From Angiostrongylus vasorum (Eukaryota; Nematoda; Chromadorea; Rhabditida; Metastrongylidae), in the NCBI GenBank assembly GCA_018806985.1, contig JADANN010000331.1, forward strand, positions 1 to 64,000: DNA of 64,000 nucleotides, read 5' to 3'. A program made the position numbers and the translations under genes. Position 1 is the stretch's first letter, and the number at the start of each line of letters is the position of its first letter. This document shows positions 44,821-57,324 of this stretch, in pieces. Under the pieces are notes generated by a model that was given only the letters and a program-made list of their open reading frames with translations, ran no database searches and was not told the origin of the DNA.

Positions 44821-46560
44821 CTACTCCTTAGTCGCCCAGCGCTGATAGGATTGTATTGCATGGTCGACAAGGGTAAGGACAATGAACAGATGGTACACCA
44901 GACAGACTTCTATGACTCGTGATGCGGTTTGTATACGGCCCACGCCGCAAAATCCCTGTTGGAATCCTGATTTCTCAACCGCTTGTGCCCCATTCAACAA
45001 CTTCGAAATACCAAAACGAAAATCTTCGCGTAGAGTGCACTCAAAAAAGCATGCTGGAGCCATAATTACGAAGAATCCTTCGGTCACCGTTTTCCCAGTA
45101 GAGACCGTGCAAGAGGTCCTCCATTGCTGTCGGGTTTTCTCTTTCTTCAGGTTAATTGCCATATGTGTTGCGAGAAGTGTTTTGCAACCACTATCTTCAA
45201 GAAACTCGGCGATAACATTATTGGATCCTGGAAGCGTGCCTCTCTTCATGCTTCCTATTGCAGCTCGGACCTCAGAGTGTAGAATTCTGGGCGGTTTTTC
45301 ATCAGCGGAGGTTTCGGAATTCCAGATTGCATTGTGGAGCGGAAGAGATATAATTGGTATAACACCTTATCGTTGTCAGTTCCGAATCATATCGAGACGC
45401 AGTGGTATTCTCATCGTTGTTTATCAGGGTGGAAAACGGAATGTTATATTGGCAAACAACCCAATGGCGCTCCTTTCAGACGAGAAACCTTTGAGCTGTT
45501 TCCAATAATTTTTTTCTGTCTATGCCGATATAAATCTTTCTGCAAAGATCTTCTACAACTGTCATTTATTATCAGCTGTGTTAGGTGGACTGCAGCAAGG
45601 TCAAGCTTCAGTGTCCTTCTCTTTTCAAGAAACTCTTTAGTACTAATGGTGGTGCGGTCTGAACTCCTAATTAGAAGAAATGAGGCGAGATCCGCGCTAG
45701 TTTAAAGTTTTCTTGAGAAGTAGCGTGTAGTCCTTCGTCCGACGTCATTCACCTGCCAATCATATGAGGAGAGAATTTTATTTGAAATATGCTCGTCGTG
45801 CACGATTTGTTACGTTTTCCTTGGGCGGTGACAGGACTTCTCTCCCAGCTTACGGTGGTCAGATCCAGTATGCAGTCCAAACAGGTCGTTCTGCTCATGA
45901 GTGGTGTCGTTAGGAGACTACCTTGTCCATCGGCTAACTTCCCGAATTTGTTCCGCATTCCTTGGGATATCCTGTGCGCCTTCTCCAGCTTACGACGACG
46001 ATCAGCACGCGCTATGTGACAGCCTGCGTCATGATGGCCATGCTAGCTGTTTGTTCAGCCACACTGAATTTCCCTCTTCTAGAAAAAATGAACTCTCATG
46101 AAAAGACGTGCTGCTGTCGAAAGTCCCACAAGATAGTCTCCATTCTTATTTTCTCCCCTGATTCCAAATTTCCCTTCTCTGTACTCATATTCGTTGGTCG
46201 TTACTAATCCTACAACATGTTGTAGAACACGTCTAGTTCGCCCTCTTTGGGTGTATAACTTGGTAAGTAACAGGTGATGACACTGGCCATGTTATGACGT
46301 ACAAGCTGGAAGTGAAGAATGGCTAACCACGGTAATAGGATTTTTATATGAAGTGACTCGATGAGAAATAGATGGTTGTACGTCAAAGCCAGCAATTCCT
46401 ACATTTGGAAATGAAAATATCCCTCTAAGAGTGATAAGGGTTCCGGCATATAATTGGCGCATGTCGGATTTCCTGCTTCTTGCAGTGCGAGCACAAGGTC
46501 GGCGTTCTGAGGGTGTACGTGGCATAGCAAGAAGAAGTTTCGATGGCAAGTTGTGGGATC
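44821..46560 (-). mobile_element. RTE-clade LINE (family 2), decayed
   Basis: Read on minus from 46,560 downward, pieces of one RTE protein occur in order. Endonuclease N-terminus: SRKSDMRQLYAGTLI, then NVGIAGFDVQPSISH and VITCYLPSYTPKEGELDVFY. Linker: FLEKRRTLKLDL and SCRRSLQKDLYRHRQKK near 45,550-45,670. Reverse transcriptase: LPGSNNVIAEFL, QQWRTS, EKSGFQQGF, IQTASRVIEVC and VLTLVDHAIQS, where the D is the first catalytic Asp. It stops right after this motif at about 44,821; the FADD motif and C-terminus are missing. Several frameshifts and stops. The plus frame of 208 codons at 44,882-45,508 is its antisense shadow. Family 2 differs from the 5.2k and 47.3k fragments. Confidence 0.85.
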
Positions 46561-46669
46561 CTCATTTTGTTCGTTTTCAATGACGTTCTCTACAAGTACA
46601 GATTTGATACCTTCTCACCTCTCACGGCCCGACGTTGTAGACTAGAGCTCCCAGTGTGCAGATTATTGA

Positions 46670-46845
46670 TGCCGGATATCTGCTGGTCCAACCACTGTGG
46701 TTTTTTGGAGTTTCGAGGTAAGTCAAGCTGAAGGATTCTTCAAGTCATCACCACCCCACACAGTAATCGCGCACACGTAGATCAGAGTGAAATTTGCCAC
46801 CGAGCGACTGGTTTGATACCAGATATGACGAGCAATTTTTTGTGC
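46670..46845 (-). repeat. Short retroposon fragment, degraded
   Basis: Aligns with 11,660-11,830: ctggtccaaccactgtgg..., ttcttcaagtcatcaccacc, gatcagagtgaaatttgcc, tttgataccag. No tail visible. Confidence 0.5.
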
Positions 46846-46904
46846 CCTATGCGCACCTAGTAAAGTGTTTGGCTTAACTTCACGTTTGTCGGAGTTTCTT
46901 TACA

Positions 46905-47040
46905 CAGACGCCGAGTGGTCTGCTCGTTTGCCAACGTACTCGTCACTACAAATCCGACAAGAGGTTAGTTACACCGTACCCGAACTCATGCAATCATTTT
47001 TCTCTGCAGTTACAGCATGTTGTGCAATCTTGCATTGTGC
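46905..47040 (-). mobile_element. PLE GIY-YIG fragment
   Basis: Minus frame NDCMSSGTV-stop-LTSCRICSDEYVGK matches GDCISSGTIYLISCCICGDEY at 18.4k, so it is the same GIY-YIG nuclease region with a stop at the GIY tyrosine. Confidence 0.65.
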
Positions 47041-47269
47041 ATGGACGGTCATACAGACTGCCCTGCGTCCGAGCCCCGGTAGGAAAATGCGAGGGTTTCG
47101 AAAACGTCAGTTGTTTAAAAGAAGCTGCTCATTTATGCGGTTAAAAAATCTACACTTTAACTCTTATCTGCTAAGGTTATGAAAGTGTTTGGCTGACTAG
47201 ATTTTATGTCAGTCTGACCTTTTCTCAACTCTGAAAAAAGGCAAAACAGCCGATCACCTGTGTCAGCTC

Positions 47270-48110
47270 TAGACTCGCGCATCGTCGAGTGACTCGAGCT
47301 GGGCGCCAGTAAATCTTCCATTTTTTCCCTGTCCGGTGCAAGAGTAGCCCAGCGGGTTCTGCTCGCTCAAGGGACACGTCGAGCATCATATCTTTCTTAT
47401 GGGCTCTTCGTTAAGAACTGTGATATCGGGTCGGGTGTCTTCCTGCAGTACCTTTTACATCTCCAGGAATACAGTCACTAACGGCTCTTGTCCATTGGAT
47501 AGTCGTACATACGCCAAAAAGGTTCACATTATCTTCGACACTTAGCGTACAGAATGACATCTTTGATTTTTGACCGTAGGTCTTAGCTTCGGATCCCTTA
47601 CCTTACTTGTCGGGATACTACTAGTATCGTCCTTTCCACTGCGTATTCAATGACGCTGAGTAATATTTCATCCTGCTTACGTAGCGATCAGGTTTCTGAC
47701 GCATAAGTTAGGGGCAGGAATTACCGTTGAGTCGAAAAGGTGGCACGGAGTCGGATGTTCTTTGCCCTCTTCACTACGTCCTCGACGCTCTTGAAAGCTC
47801 CCCAAGCCGCTCGTTTCCTTCTACTCAGCTCTAGAGCTAAGTCGTTCAACATGTTGATTTCCCGCCCTAGATAGACAATGCTGGAGCATTCGGAGATATT
47901 CTTTCCGTTGACCGTGAATGGGACATACGAAACCAATCCATTCTTCATGAACATCGTTTTTGTGAGGTTTAGTCGAAGACCAATCTTTCCACGGACTTTG
48001 TCAAAGTCGGCAAGTATACAGCATAGCATTGGCTAATGTTTGGTGTTATAAGTACGATGTCATCAGCAAAGCGAAGATGGTGCAACTGCCGACCATCGAT
48101 TTTTTTTTGA
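47270..48110 (-). mobile_element. RTE-clade LINE (family 1) C-terminal half, 5'-truncated
   Basis: Minus strand from about 48,107: IDGRQLHHLRFADDIVLIT carries the FADD catalytic motif of the reverse transcriptase. A frameshift then leads to GLRLNLTKTMFMKNG, ISECSSIVYLGREINML and RRKRAAWGAFKSVEDVVKR. Further down, with stops, are LPLTYASET, VERTILVVSR and near 47,290-47,400 YDARRVP and RWATLAPDREK. It starts abruptly at the FADD region and runs to the C-terminus, the usual 5' truncation of LINE insertions. It matches the family of the 5.2k endonuclease fragment. Confidence 0.85.
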
Positions 48111-48289
48111 TTGCTACTGCAGAAGAGCCGATACTGCTAATAAATACTATAATACCAATCTCGTGTTTGCTCATTCAGGAAAAGTGGTGAATTGTTGTTC
48201 AACGCCGAAGTTAGTAGAAAGTCGATCTCAGGAATGAAGCGGTAGATTCTAAAGTAGACGTTGCCATCGTCGCACAGGAACCGTGAACT

Positions 48290-48640
48290 TTAGAAAACTC
48301 TCGAAGCATTCTGGATGAATTCCAGGAGTCCGAAAATGAACCGCAGGTAGGAATGCCTCGTAATCACGCGTGATCTCACACAAAATTCAAGACTGATTAA
48401 TGAGAGAGAGACATATTATGCTTCCACGTGAACAATGTACGACTGGTCTCCACGTGAAATATTCCGCAGAAGACTCATAGAAAGCGGGGAATGTGAGAGA
48501 AAGCCACCTTGTTTTCAACGCGATTGAAATTCCGGTGTAGCATTTTCTCATTTTGGTTGTCAAGGTGATCGGCTGCACAGATTGTAGTAAAATTATCCAT
48601 TCCAGGCTCTATAGAAAGCGATATCCGCCCAAACCTCGAA
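48290..48640 (+). mobile_element. PLE C-terminal tail and 3' end
   Basis: Frame TLEAFWMNSRSPKMNRR-stop-ECLVITRDLTQ matches the tail at 16,547-16,647. About 200 bp later a degraded hammerhead-like motif (48,602-48,640, ccaggctctatagaaagcg) ends it. Confidence 0.65.
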
Positions 48641-48944
48641 CTTAAATGCATCTCAAAATGATGCCACTTTCCCCCTCACTTCCCCTTTGAATTTCAGAAT
48701 AAAAATAACTCGTTGATTAGGCACTCGCGATCATCGGTGGTCTGATGAAACCCTGTTGATATCAGTTGCTATGTGGCCGTTGCTTGTGTCAAATTCGATG
48801 ACGAGGTTTGTTTGCCGTAATTTTTGTTGCAGTGCTCTAACATATTTCTTCCTATAAGTACACTAACGATTAACACCTATTTGAGTTCGTACTACATTTT
48901 CAAAATTGTTCATACCTAATGAGATCGGTTAAGTGTTCTTGTTT

Positions 48945-49135
48945 GAATGCTTGTAGCGCAATGATTAGAGGCGCGCTGCAATGCATATGGCTTAGATCCC
49001 GTGCCCCAAGCTCACAAAGTCTTCCATCACTTAAGCGGCAGCAAATTGATACGAAATGTGTCTTTGAGGATAGTATCACTGAACTGATGCATCGGTAAGC
49101 CACTGCAACTGCAAGTCATTGCACCAGTTGTATAT
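48945..49135 (+). repeat. tRNA-derived SINE
   Basis: Head tgtagcgcaatgattagagg, B-box-like ggcttagatcccg, and the 3' string gatgcatcggtaagccactg. Confidence 0.6.
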
Positions 49136-49499
49136 GAATTCAATCACATTTAAAGATGCTTAATGAACACGAAAACATGGCTCACCCACAGAGATTGATC
49201 ATCGCCAAAATTTTCATCCTTTTTTAAGTAGTCCTCGCTAAAACGCCAGTGACAGTGGGTGTTTCACGATATACTGAATGCGAAAGCATTTCCTCGCTTT
49301 CCACTGATCTTCCGTTAGGGATCGACTTTTCCGCGATTTCGTTGATTCGTTGTTTAACCAAGACACCACTGGTCAGTTTAGTTTGGAACAGTTCGTCAAG
49401 AAAACTCATGTAGCCGAATAATAATCTAGTAGCACAATATGAAATATGAAATGCTTGTCTTCGCATGAACTTCTAGTTGTTACCCAAGGTATCGAACTA
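49136..49499. other. Unassigned interval
   Basis: A minus frame at 49,224-49,466 shows no known motif. By position it corresponds to upstream parts of the beta module. Confidence 0.3.
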
Positions 49500-50620
49500 G
49501 GGAATTAACCCTTTATGTGTAACAATATATACAACAACAACGATATGACGATGACAAGAACGCGGAAACAAGTCAATGCTGGAGATCTGCATGGCTTGTG
49601 AAAGGGTGGTGGAGCCTACAACGCCTTTGAAACTATACATCCCAATTATCACATTGCACACAATAAACATGACGATCAAGAACAACAGAGTACTGAAATA
49701 CCTTTGAGACGGGTGAACGGTGAAGGGTTCTCATCTCAGGCTGGGACGGCAGAGGGTACCTACGTTACAACATCCCTACATTGCGATCGAAGAGGGAGCA
49801 TTAATGGCAGGAGTTGATTTCGTGGTATAAAAGATGAAATCAGTAAAGCATGAAAGTGTAGCGAGTTAGCACATGAACGTGTGCTAATGGAGGAAAATGG
49901 TAGGTATTCTGAGGAACACTTATTAAGGAATATCTTGTTTTAATCTCAAAGTGAATCTTACATCAAAATCTCTCATTCATTGAAGTATTATACATGTCCT
50001 TCAGGAGCAGGACTTTATCACTACTTCTGGAGGCGAAGAGGTGGAGTATGGTGAGGTTGCAATTCCCCGGCAATATGACTGAAACAAGGAACAATAGGTG
50101 AGCCAAATCAGTGTTTCACTATCACAACTGCATGAGAATTTCTCCCAAAAGATTTGAAAAAAAATTTCTCAAATCGACTTTCATTAGACTTCCACGAAAA
50201 TAATCAATACCTTTTCCGATTGTTAAGCAAACATGAGGTTGATGAAAAAAAATATTCGCTAACCATTCGATGTCTTCTCCTTCGTCAGAGCTGGCTCGAT
50301 CGAGAACGTGTCGATCATCTATTCAGATCAATCGGGCTCTGAGGAAGGCTAAGACGTTGAAAAGTTAGCCGAATAAACTTTTCTCCACCAAGCTCGTGTT
50401 TGCTTGTTAATCGAAGAAAGGTTTTAAAAAAATCTAGAATTCTTGGGTGGTTGATGTTGATGGAAAGAAAATACTACCATTTTCTCTAAGGCGTAACGCC
50501 CTTCATCACTAGATACAATGCATTTGAGGCCAAAAGAAATGGCTTCCTTTAATTACTAGTGAACACATGTAATCTCATATCAAACCCAATTAATTGCAAT
50601 GGAATCGGTTAGAATCTGCT
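49500..50620 (+). repeat. Beta-module copy, diverged
   Basis: Collinear with 32,090-32,900: CAA-rich ataca block, GVDFVV block starting 49,811 after atggcag, terminal exon block at 50,005-50,082 after gtccttcag. The latter's frame DFITTSGGEEVEYGEVAI ends early at TGA. A degraded hammerhead-like motif (50,335-50,370, gggctctgaggaaggctaag) lies inside. Confidence 0.55.
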
Positions 50621-51226
50621 CGTTTTTGCCCGCAACGTGAAAGTTCTTCTAAGCTCCCAGGCTGTCAAGATGAAACCCTGGCTTTATGGAGCTTATGGAA
50701 CTGGTATCTTCCAGTTCTTTGCTTCAAAACCCACATCGACCACATCGCTTATGTTTTCGTTTGCTGTTTTTCCGTTGGAAAATTTAGAAACTTGGATCTC
50801 CTCATTAGTTTTTCCCACAGCTTTGGTAGTAAACTTATTTAAATTTGAAGGGAAGCTGTGTTAAAAAATACGTAAACGATTATGGAGGAAGAGCAAAGTC
50901 TCTTCTATAAATCGTTGTTCATATCAGTTTCCTATTGCTTCATTAGTTAGGGAGGCTATAGCTTATTATCGGCTAAGTGGCGATATCTCTTCTACGATGA
51001 CGACGTGGCAGTTGATATTCATTCTGATTTATGTCGGATCTGTTGCAGTTGTGTTATTCAATCCTAAGAAGATAAGCCTACGATTAGCGCTGTATTGCGG
51101 ACAAATGGAACAAATCCGCTTTAAAAAATGAAAGCAAAACGTTCGTTAGTTCCAAGAGTTGCAAAGGTGAAGTTCTCCTTTGAAGGAAAAAAGGACGAAA
51201 GCTTGTGGAAAGATACCTTTTTTTAC

Positions 51227-51361
51227 ATTCTTGTCGTGAATCGCGTCCGCAATAATTCACTCTGTAGAAATCTGACGTAGTTATTGCTAATATTACCAGT
51301 GCTAGACCTACCAACAAAACACCTAATACAGCAATCTGTGGTTGTCCATGACTCCATTGAC
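51227..51361 (-). pseudogene. Alpha 135-bp membrane block, diverged copy
   Basis: Acceptor gcgtttttttcag, donor gtaaaa, length 135 bp. The frame has GVLLVGLALVILAITTSDFY and RVNYCGRDSRQE. Open throughout; the ITTSDFYR core is unchanged. Confidence 0.55.
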
Positions 51362-52874
51362 CTGAAAAAAACGCCTATTAAACCAAGGTGAAGTGTTCGA
51401 CGAGCAATTCAGAAATGAAGCGCAAGCTTAGTGCATCTTTTATTAACCCTCATTGGCATTACACCATTGATTATACTAGTTAATATCCACAGATTTCTCA
51501 TGAGCAGGGAACACATAGCGAATCGCTTAGATACATTTCTCTTTTGAGAGGATAAAAAACACTGATTTAGTAAATGGGTAGGATCTAGCAAGTTACTTCA
51601 GAAGCCAAATGTGTATTCAATCACCAATGTCTTGCCGCGAATGGTGCCGAATACACGATGTATCCCTAAGATCCACTTCTGGTCGGTTTTGAATGCCTTA
51701 CGCTTGCATTTTCTTGAATTTTTAAAACAGGTCAAGAATCACACCATATTTCGATTCGATACCTGACTACGAATGTACAGGTGCTTGCATAAGGAAGTCG
51801 CGCTTAATCCCTAATTCTCGTCCAGCAATAATGAAGGAAATTGTGATCGAAGAATGTAGTTGATTTTTTATTTTTAGTAATATCTATTGGTCTGATGTTG
51901 TTCTAGTGGAATTCTTTTAGAGAGGAATGTCTTGCATTAAGAATCACCGGCAGTCTACACTTTTTAGGAGCCCATTCATGGAAGTTGTTGGTTATGGAAC
52001 TGCGCCTGAAAAACGAGAGTTCGTCTCTTCGGCAGCGTAATCTTTCTCCACTTTCTTTTCTTTAGAGAACGCATGTCGCCAATTCTTCAGATAGGAGGAA
52101 CCGAACGTAGGCGATGATTCTGTCAAGATGACAACAGCAAGCAAACATTCGTTGTGATTCCGAAGCCGTGACCATCACCATTAACCCCTATCTTGCAAAG
52201 GACTCCAGCCAGTCGAAAAACCGGCCATAGTCAAAAGAGAATCCAAAAAAAGATATCGGAGGAAAAAAGATAGGACTCGTAACGATGTTTCTCGCGAATT
52301 TTCTTCGCAGATCGTCCGAAAAAACACGTGAATGGGCGGAATGCGAGTTTTCATGTAGAATTGCGAAGCCAACAAGAAAGGTGACGGTAGCGATTTTCCA
52401 AAGGAGTCTACATCACAGTAATCATAAACATTCTCAGACACACAAAACGCTCTTCTGTCTAATGTAACCCGTATTAAGGTTATGATTAATTTATGAAAGC
52501 ACTCCTGCGTCGACCGTTGCAGAAAGTACCACGCATTCATCTCCATTTGTAGCGTGATGGCCCATACAATGTACAATATCCGCATAAGACTCGCAGACAG
52601 AAAGATTTCACAAGGTCGATCCCGAATGGACAGAAGGCTTGTTCTGCTCTTGGTAGGAGACCAAACCGACTACTCCTAATCTCACAGGCCTCGTCCAACC
52701 ACTGTGCCTTACGAACCTTCCAACTAATTCCAAATCGAGACCTAACCACGGTAATTAGGCGGATTGCCAATATAATTATCTGCACGTTACAACTACAGTG
52801 CAAACCAAAAAAATCCTCTCAGTAGTTGTTTTTGCGTTTTAAGTGAGAAAAGGAAATATTCGCATGGAACCCAC

Positions 52875-52983
52875 CGTCGACTATAGCACTCATTTTAGCG
52901 AGTCGTTCGATGTCGTCAAGTGCAACTTTGTTGTTACCGGAAAGAATGAGGATGGGCATTTTTTGTGGCGAAGGCAGAGGCAC
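52875..52983 (-). pseudogene. Alpha 108-bp block, 1-bp frameshift
   Basis: Acceptor tttttcatcag and donor gtgggt kept. One extra A before the Met (aaaaaatg) makes it 109 bp. The frame downstream reads KMPILILSGNNKVALDDI, ending SAIVDG. Confidence 0.5.
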
Positions 52984-53399
52984 CTGATGAAAAAATGATG
53001 AATACCTCACCATATGCAGGTTAGTATAACAATAAAGATACATTCGCGATGATCTTACATAACAGAGATTGGTAGGTTCGAAGCAAAGATTACTAGAGCA
53101 AAATGACGAGAGTGTGTTCTGTGAAGTGATCGACATCTAGTTGTACCGCATGTTTAATTGTTTTGGAGGCTCTTTTCAGTATAGCCAGCGGTCTCTTCGA
53201 AACAAAAAATTTTTTTTCCAAAGAAGTGGAAAAATTTTTTCATATTTTATGCTCACAGTGGGACCCGTCCCTGACTGTTATAAATTGCTTACTAAAAATG
53301 AATATGGCACTTCTAAACTATTTTGGTATAATGTCCAACTTTTTCTTCACTACTTATTACTTTTTTTTCAAAGCAGGGTGTTATGTGAAGCACAAAGAA

Positions 53400-53510
53400 A
53401 ATAACGCTGAGTTGTTTGCAAAACTAAGACCCCCAGGGTGGAACAGAACCCACTATTACCATAGGCGGCTGCTCACGTGTTATTCATTGCACCACTGAGC
53501 GATACCTTGC
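53400..53510 (-). repeat. tRNA-derived SINE
   Basis: Minus strand GTGGTGCAATGAATAACACG, B-box-like GTGGGTTCTGTTCC, tail GTTTTGCAAACAACTCAGC. Orthologous in position to 36,497-36,600. Confidence 0.65.
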
Positions 53511-53699
53511 TGTTTTTGTCGACCAAAAAATCTGTTGCAAAATTTATTTCGGCGGATCACTCACTACTTATAGGTTTGTTTTAGCGCTGCAAATGTTACT
53601 CCTTATTTGTCCCGCCTTGTTCTTTTCAGTGCCACTGGAAACAAACTGTTTGAAAACAGTGTAACGAAGTGGTTATATCTATTATTTATACCGACACTG

Positions 53700-54090
53700 T
53701 CGAGCTTCCCAACGGTTTACCGCCCCATCGAGGCTGGGAGGTGTTCCAAGGTGCCGGACTACGATGTACAGTGCTGAAATTTCTCCTCCCCCCAGCAGGG
53801 TCTTCCAAGCTGAGAAGGAGTCCTCCATCAAGAAGCCTAGCTAAGAGTAAACCAATACCAGGATCCACCACCGTCCTGGTGTCAAAGTCGCATGGTGGCA
53901 AATCTCCCTGTGATCCACAAGAGGTGCAACCGCCTGTTGTGGTGAAGACCTACGGCAGGCTTTGGCCAGGCTGTCCTCAGGATTCCAGGGAACCACAGTG
54001 GCTTAACCAGCAAATATCCGAAAAATGGTGATTGTGCTGGGGCCAGCACAACTGGTGAGGACGGGCTTTTCAAGTATCAAGTAAGTAAGA
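53700..54090 (+). repeat. Short retroposon with AAGT tail
   Basis: Starts cttcccaacggtttaccgc and ends gtatcaagtaagtaag. The homologous interval of the palindrome arm lacks it, so it inserted after the copies split. Confidence 0.75.
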
Positions 54091-54129
54091 TATTGTTGAG
54101 CTGATGCGAGGTTGGGAGAGGTTGTTGAA

Positions 54130-54335
54130 TTGGTTAAAGCTGCCCTTCCGCAACAGAATGCATTGTTCTCTATTCGTGGTACTGTAGACGTGATTGGAAG
54201 CATGCTCGGAGATAGAAATTTGCCAGCTCCGAAGGGACAGAAAGATTGGTGTACTAGAGGCACCGAATTCCACCAGCGAGCTTTTCATTGTGTAGTGCAG
54301 GGCACTTATAACCACTTCCTTATACACACCCTATT
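54130..54335 (-). repeat. tRNA-derived SINE
   Basis: Minus strand GTGGTTATAAGTGCCCTGC (A-box region) and GCTGGTGGAATTCGGTGCC. Counterpart of 37,120-37,300. Confidence 0.5.
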
Positions 54336-57224
54336 TAGATAAAACGTAAGTTTCGGGCTAAAAGTGTCCACTGGCAAAAGGTCTGCATAAAAGTTGTCTT
54401 GCTCAGTAAGGATTAGGCATTAAAAAGAAGAAAACTGAATCGGCCTGAAGAAATGGCGATTACACGACCGCCGTGTCGGATCTAATGATCTATAGATGAT
54501 GGAATTTCGTGATACCGCTGGACGTCAACGATACTTGATAAAGAGAAAATGAAACAATCACAACATCTGAGACGTCCATGGCAATTTATAGTGGCTGGCG
54601 ATTGATTTGTTCTTAGAAAAAGAAGATATTGCGACTGAATTCAGCAATGTTGTCGGCAAGATTTTCACGTGAACATTGTCAAGACCATTAGATGATCACT
54701 GCGCAGAAACGGAAGTGTAAGAAAACATTAAAATCAATCAAGTGATTTTTTTTAAACTTCGTTTGAAGAGAAACTGCAACAACATATTGAAGCATCGATG
54801 CTGGCGCTTTCAGAGCGAAACCTTTTTTCATATTCATCTTCGCCTTCGCAGCTTATATCGTATATTGGTGGTCTAAGAAACCGTCAGCAGTCATAAGAAG
54901 ATATCTGATTTCATGCGGGCTCAATAACCACAGTGAATTCTGCCTTTTTGAAAACACGGGAACCGTCGACTTGTCGAGCTGACTCATGCTTTACCACATA
55001 TTCTCGAAACTCTTTGGCATGCATTTCACAGGGTTCGCCTTTTTCGGGGCCTGGCCATATTTTACGCAGCTTTTCCTCACATAATTCAGTGAATCCTCTA
55101 TAGCATTAATGAAGATTCAATGCATGAATGAAAATAATCGGCTGAAAACCACTTGTTGCTTCCTTTTTCGTTTCCGACGTCGGATAAAAAGCTCAAAATA
55201 TAAGAAAATAGGAATAGTTCAGCTCAGGTGGCGTCCTTTTCCAGATTTACTTTTTTGAGGGTGATTTCGTCATCCCACGTGAACGCCACATAGGTCACCT
55301 CACACCTCACAAGACGAAACTAATTTTACAATCGGTAGTAATTCATTTGTGCAGCAAGTTATTGCAGAGAATTCAACGATTTACATGCCAAATATGCCCT
55401 CAATCACCTACGTTGCGCTACAGGCGGATTCATCTGCGTTGAGAGATTTCTCGTATTCTTGTCTATAACATTTCGTAAACTCTGAAAGATAAACTGTGAA
55501 GCGTTCAATGTTGGTCAATCTCTTAAGTATAAGCTACCCATGCGACTCTATTCGTGCCATAGCATGCCAGGTTGGATGGATTTTGTTCTCTTGGTGCTCA
55601 GCGATGCCGAGAACTATTTGATCAAAGCCGAGATTAAAAGAAAGTCGGTCGTGGGAGTGCACAGGACTTTTTGCTGCCATCGTTGCTACTTATTATCCAA
55701 GGAAGCAGAAAAGTTCAGCATTTCCCACCGCAGGCTCAAGGATTTGTAACAGTCGAGAAGATCCGCGGAAAAGGCAAAAAAAGGTTTCGTAGTGAAAAGG
55801 ACGTCAAAGTCTGCAATTCAAAGTGTTATTGTAGTTTTTCTTCAGTCGAAGATAAAGAAAAGTTGCTTGATTAACACTAATGTTTTCGCACTCTTCCACT
55901 TCTATACAACAACTCAGTCGCAACATCTTCTTAATTTTCAGAGAAAATCAATCGTCACCTACTATAATTCCCAATGGATGTCATGGATGTCGTGAGCCAC
56001 TGTTTTCCTCTCTATCCAGAATCGTTGACGCCCAACGCCATCCGAAATTCGATCATTCATGGGTGATCTTTTGGTGTGACCTAACAATCTTATAAATCCC
56101 ATTTACTCATCGTTGATTCAATTTTGTGATTCCTACAACTAATTGAAGATGATCATTTTTAGCTAAGTCTTTAGCAATGCCCATATTAGCCTAAATACTT
56201 ATGTATTACCTTAGTTGGGTGTGAATAGGGATTTGGTTGTGAGCGCGCTGTACTGCAGATTGTGTCGGTCCCTGGTCCAAGCCCGCGACTTTCCTTCACC
56301 ATTCCTTCTACCACTCTGAAGTTTGGCAAACTTCCCCTCACGTCTGAGTTAGCACGACTCGATCCTAATGAATGGCTCTTCAATAAGGGGCTAATCAATG
56401 TATGGCGTTTCATCTCTTATCTTTATCTCACTATAGCTTTCGGTGTTGATTAGAGAGAGGGGCGTTTAGATATAAACTATGCTTTTTAACTTCGCTCATG
56501 TGATTGTAAAGATAGTTGAATGCTTTTTCGTTCAGTGGGGTCTAGCGATATAACAAAGCAGTGCGTTTCCAGAGAAGTCTGGCACCATCTTTTCCATCCC
56601 AGGTGGGTGGGATGCTCGTTTGGCACAGCTCCTTATGTCGAACAAGCAACTATTTTTTCTATTTCATGGCACTCTAACCTCTCCACTGCTTTCAAACAGT
56701 AAATATCCAGCTGCACTGAAAAAAAGTATTGTTTCAGGTTGCAAGGAAAACATCTTTAGTATTAGAACTAGCCTATCGGTAATGCGTGGTCGGTTCAAAT
56801 AAACTTTTAAACAAATTCCTAGTCAGTCGAAGGGGGTTGAAAATTATTCCAAGAGAATGTAGAAGTGCAAAAGTAGGCATTTTTTAGTGAGAAATTGATA
56901 ACAGTTTGGGACGATCTTGACTCTGAGTGTGAAAAGTCCTAATTAGTTCCTGATCGGCGGGAAATCTTCCGTTTCAGAGCTGGTTCACTAAGAGCTTCCA
57001 AGTTTGATGGCGTACAGATTGCTGAGTAGTAGTGAGAAATGCTCTTCATAGCGATCAAATGCAAAGTGGGATTGGTGACGAATCGCTTCACAAAATACAC
57101 TGTCATGAGTTTTTTTTCGGCAATTTTTTCCCTACAAAGTAGTATGTCTCCTTCATTAAACCGTCCCGACAGTACTTCATTTCTACACTAAAGCATAGCA
57201 AAATAACACCTACTTTTTCATCAA

Positions 57225-57324
57225 GTGTCAAAGTTTTCGTGTGAAAAATGCTCATCCTCATTCTCACCGGTGAGCACTGCGTACGACATTTAACCATTCG
57301 CTAGAATGAGAGCTATAATTGAAG
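57225..57324 (+). pseudogene. Alpha 108-bp block, decayed (third copy)
   Basis: Same 100-bp length, lost acceptor and kept donor as at 20,684-20,783. Confidence 0.5.

Larger units (their letters stand above)
50900..54755 (-). repeat. Alpha-module copy, diverged
   Basis: Collinear with 34,200-37,744 at reduced identity. Order: membrane block 51,227-51,361, SINE-like 52,560-52,720, 108-bp block counterpart 52,875-52,983, SINE 53,400-53,510, inserted retroposon 53,700-54,090, SINE 54,130-54,335. Confidence 0.6.

Noticed and set aside
44882..45508. 208-codon open frame on plus
   Set aside because: Runs antisense to recognisable RTE linker and reverse-transcriptase pieces.
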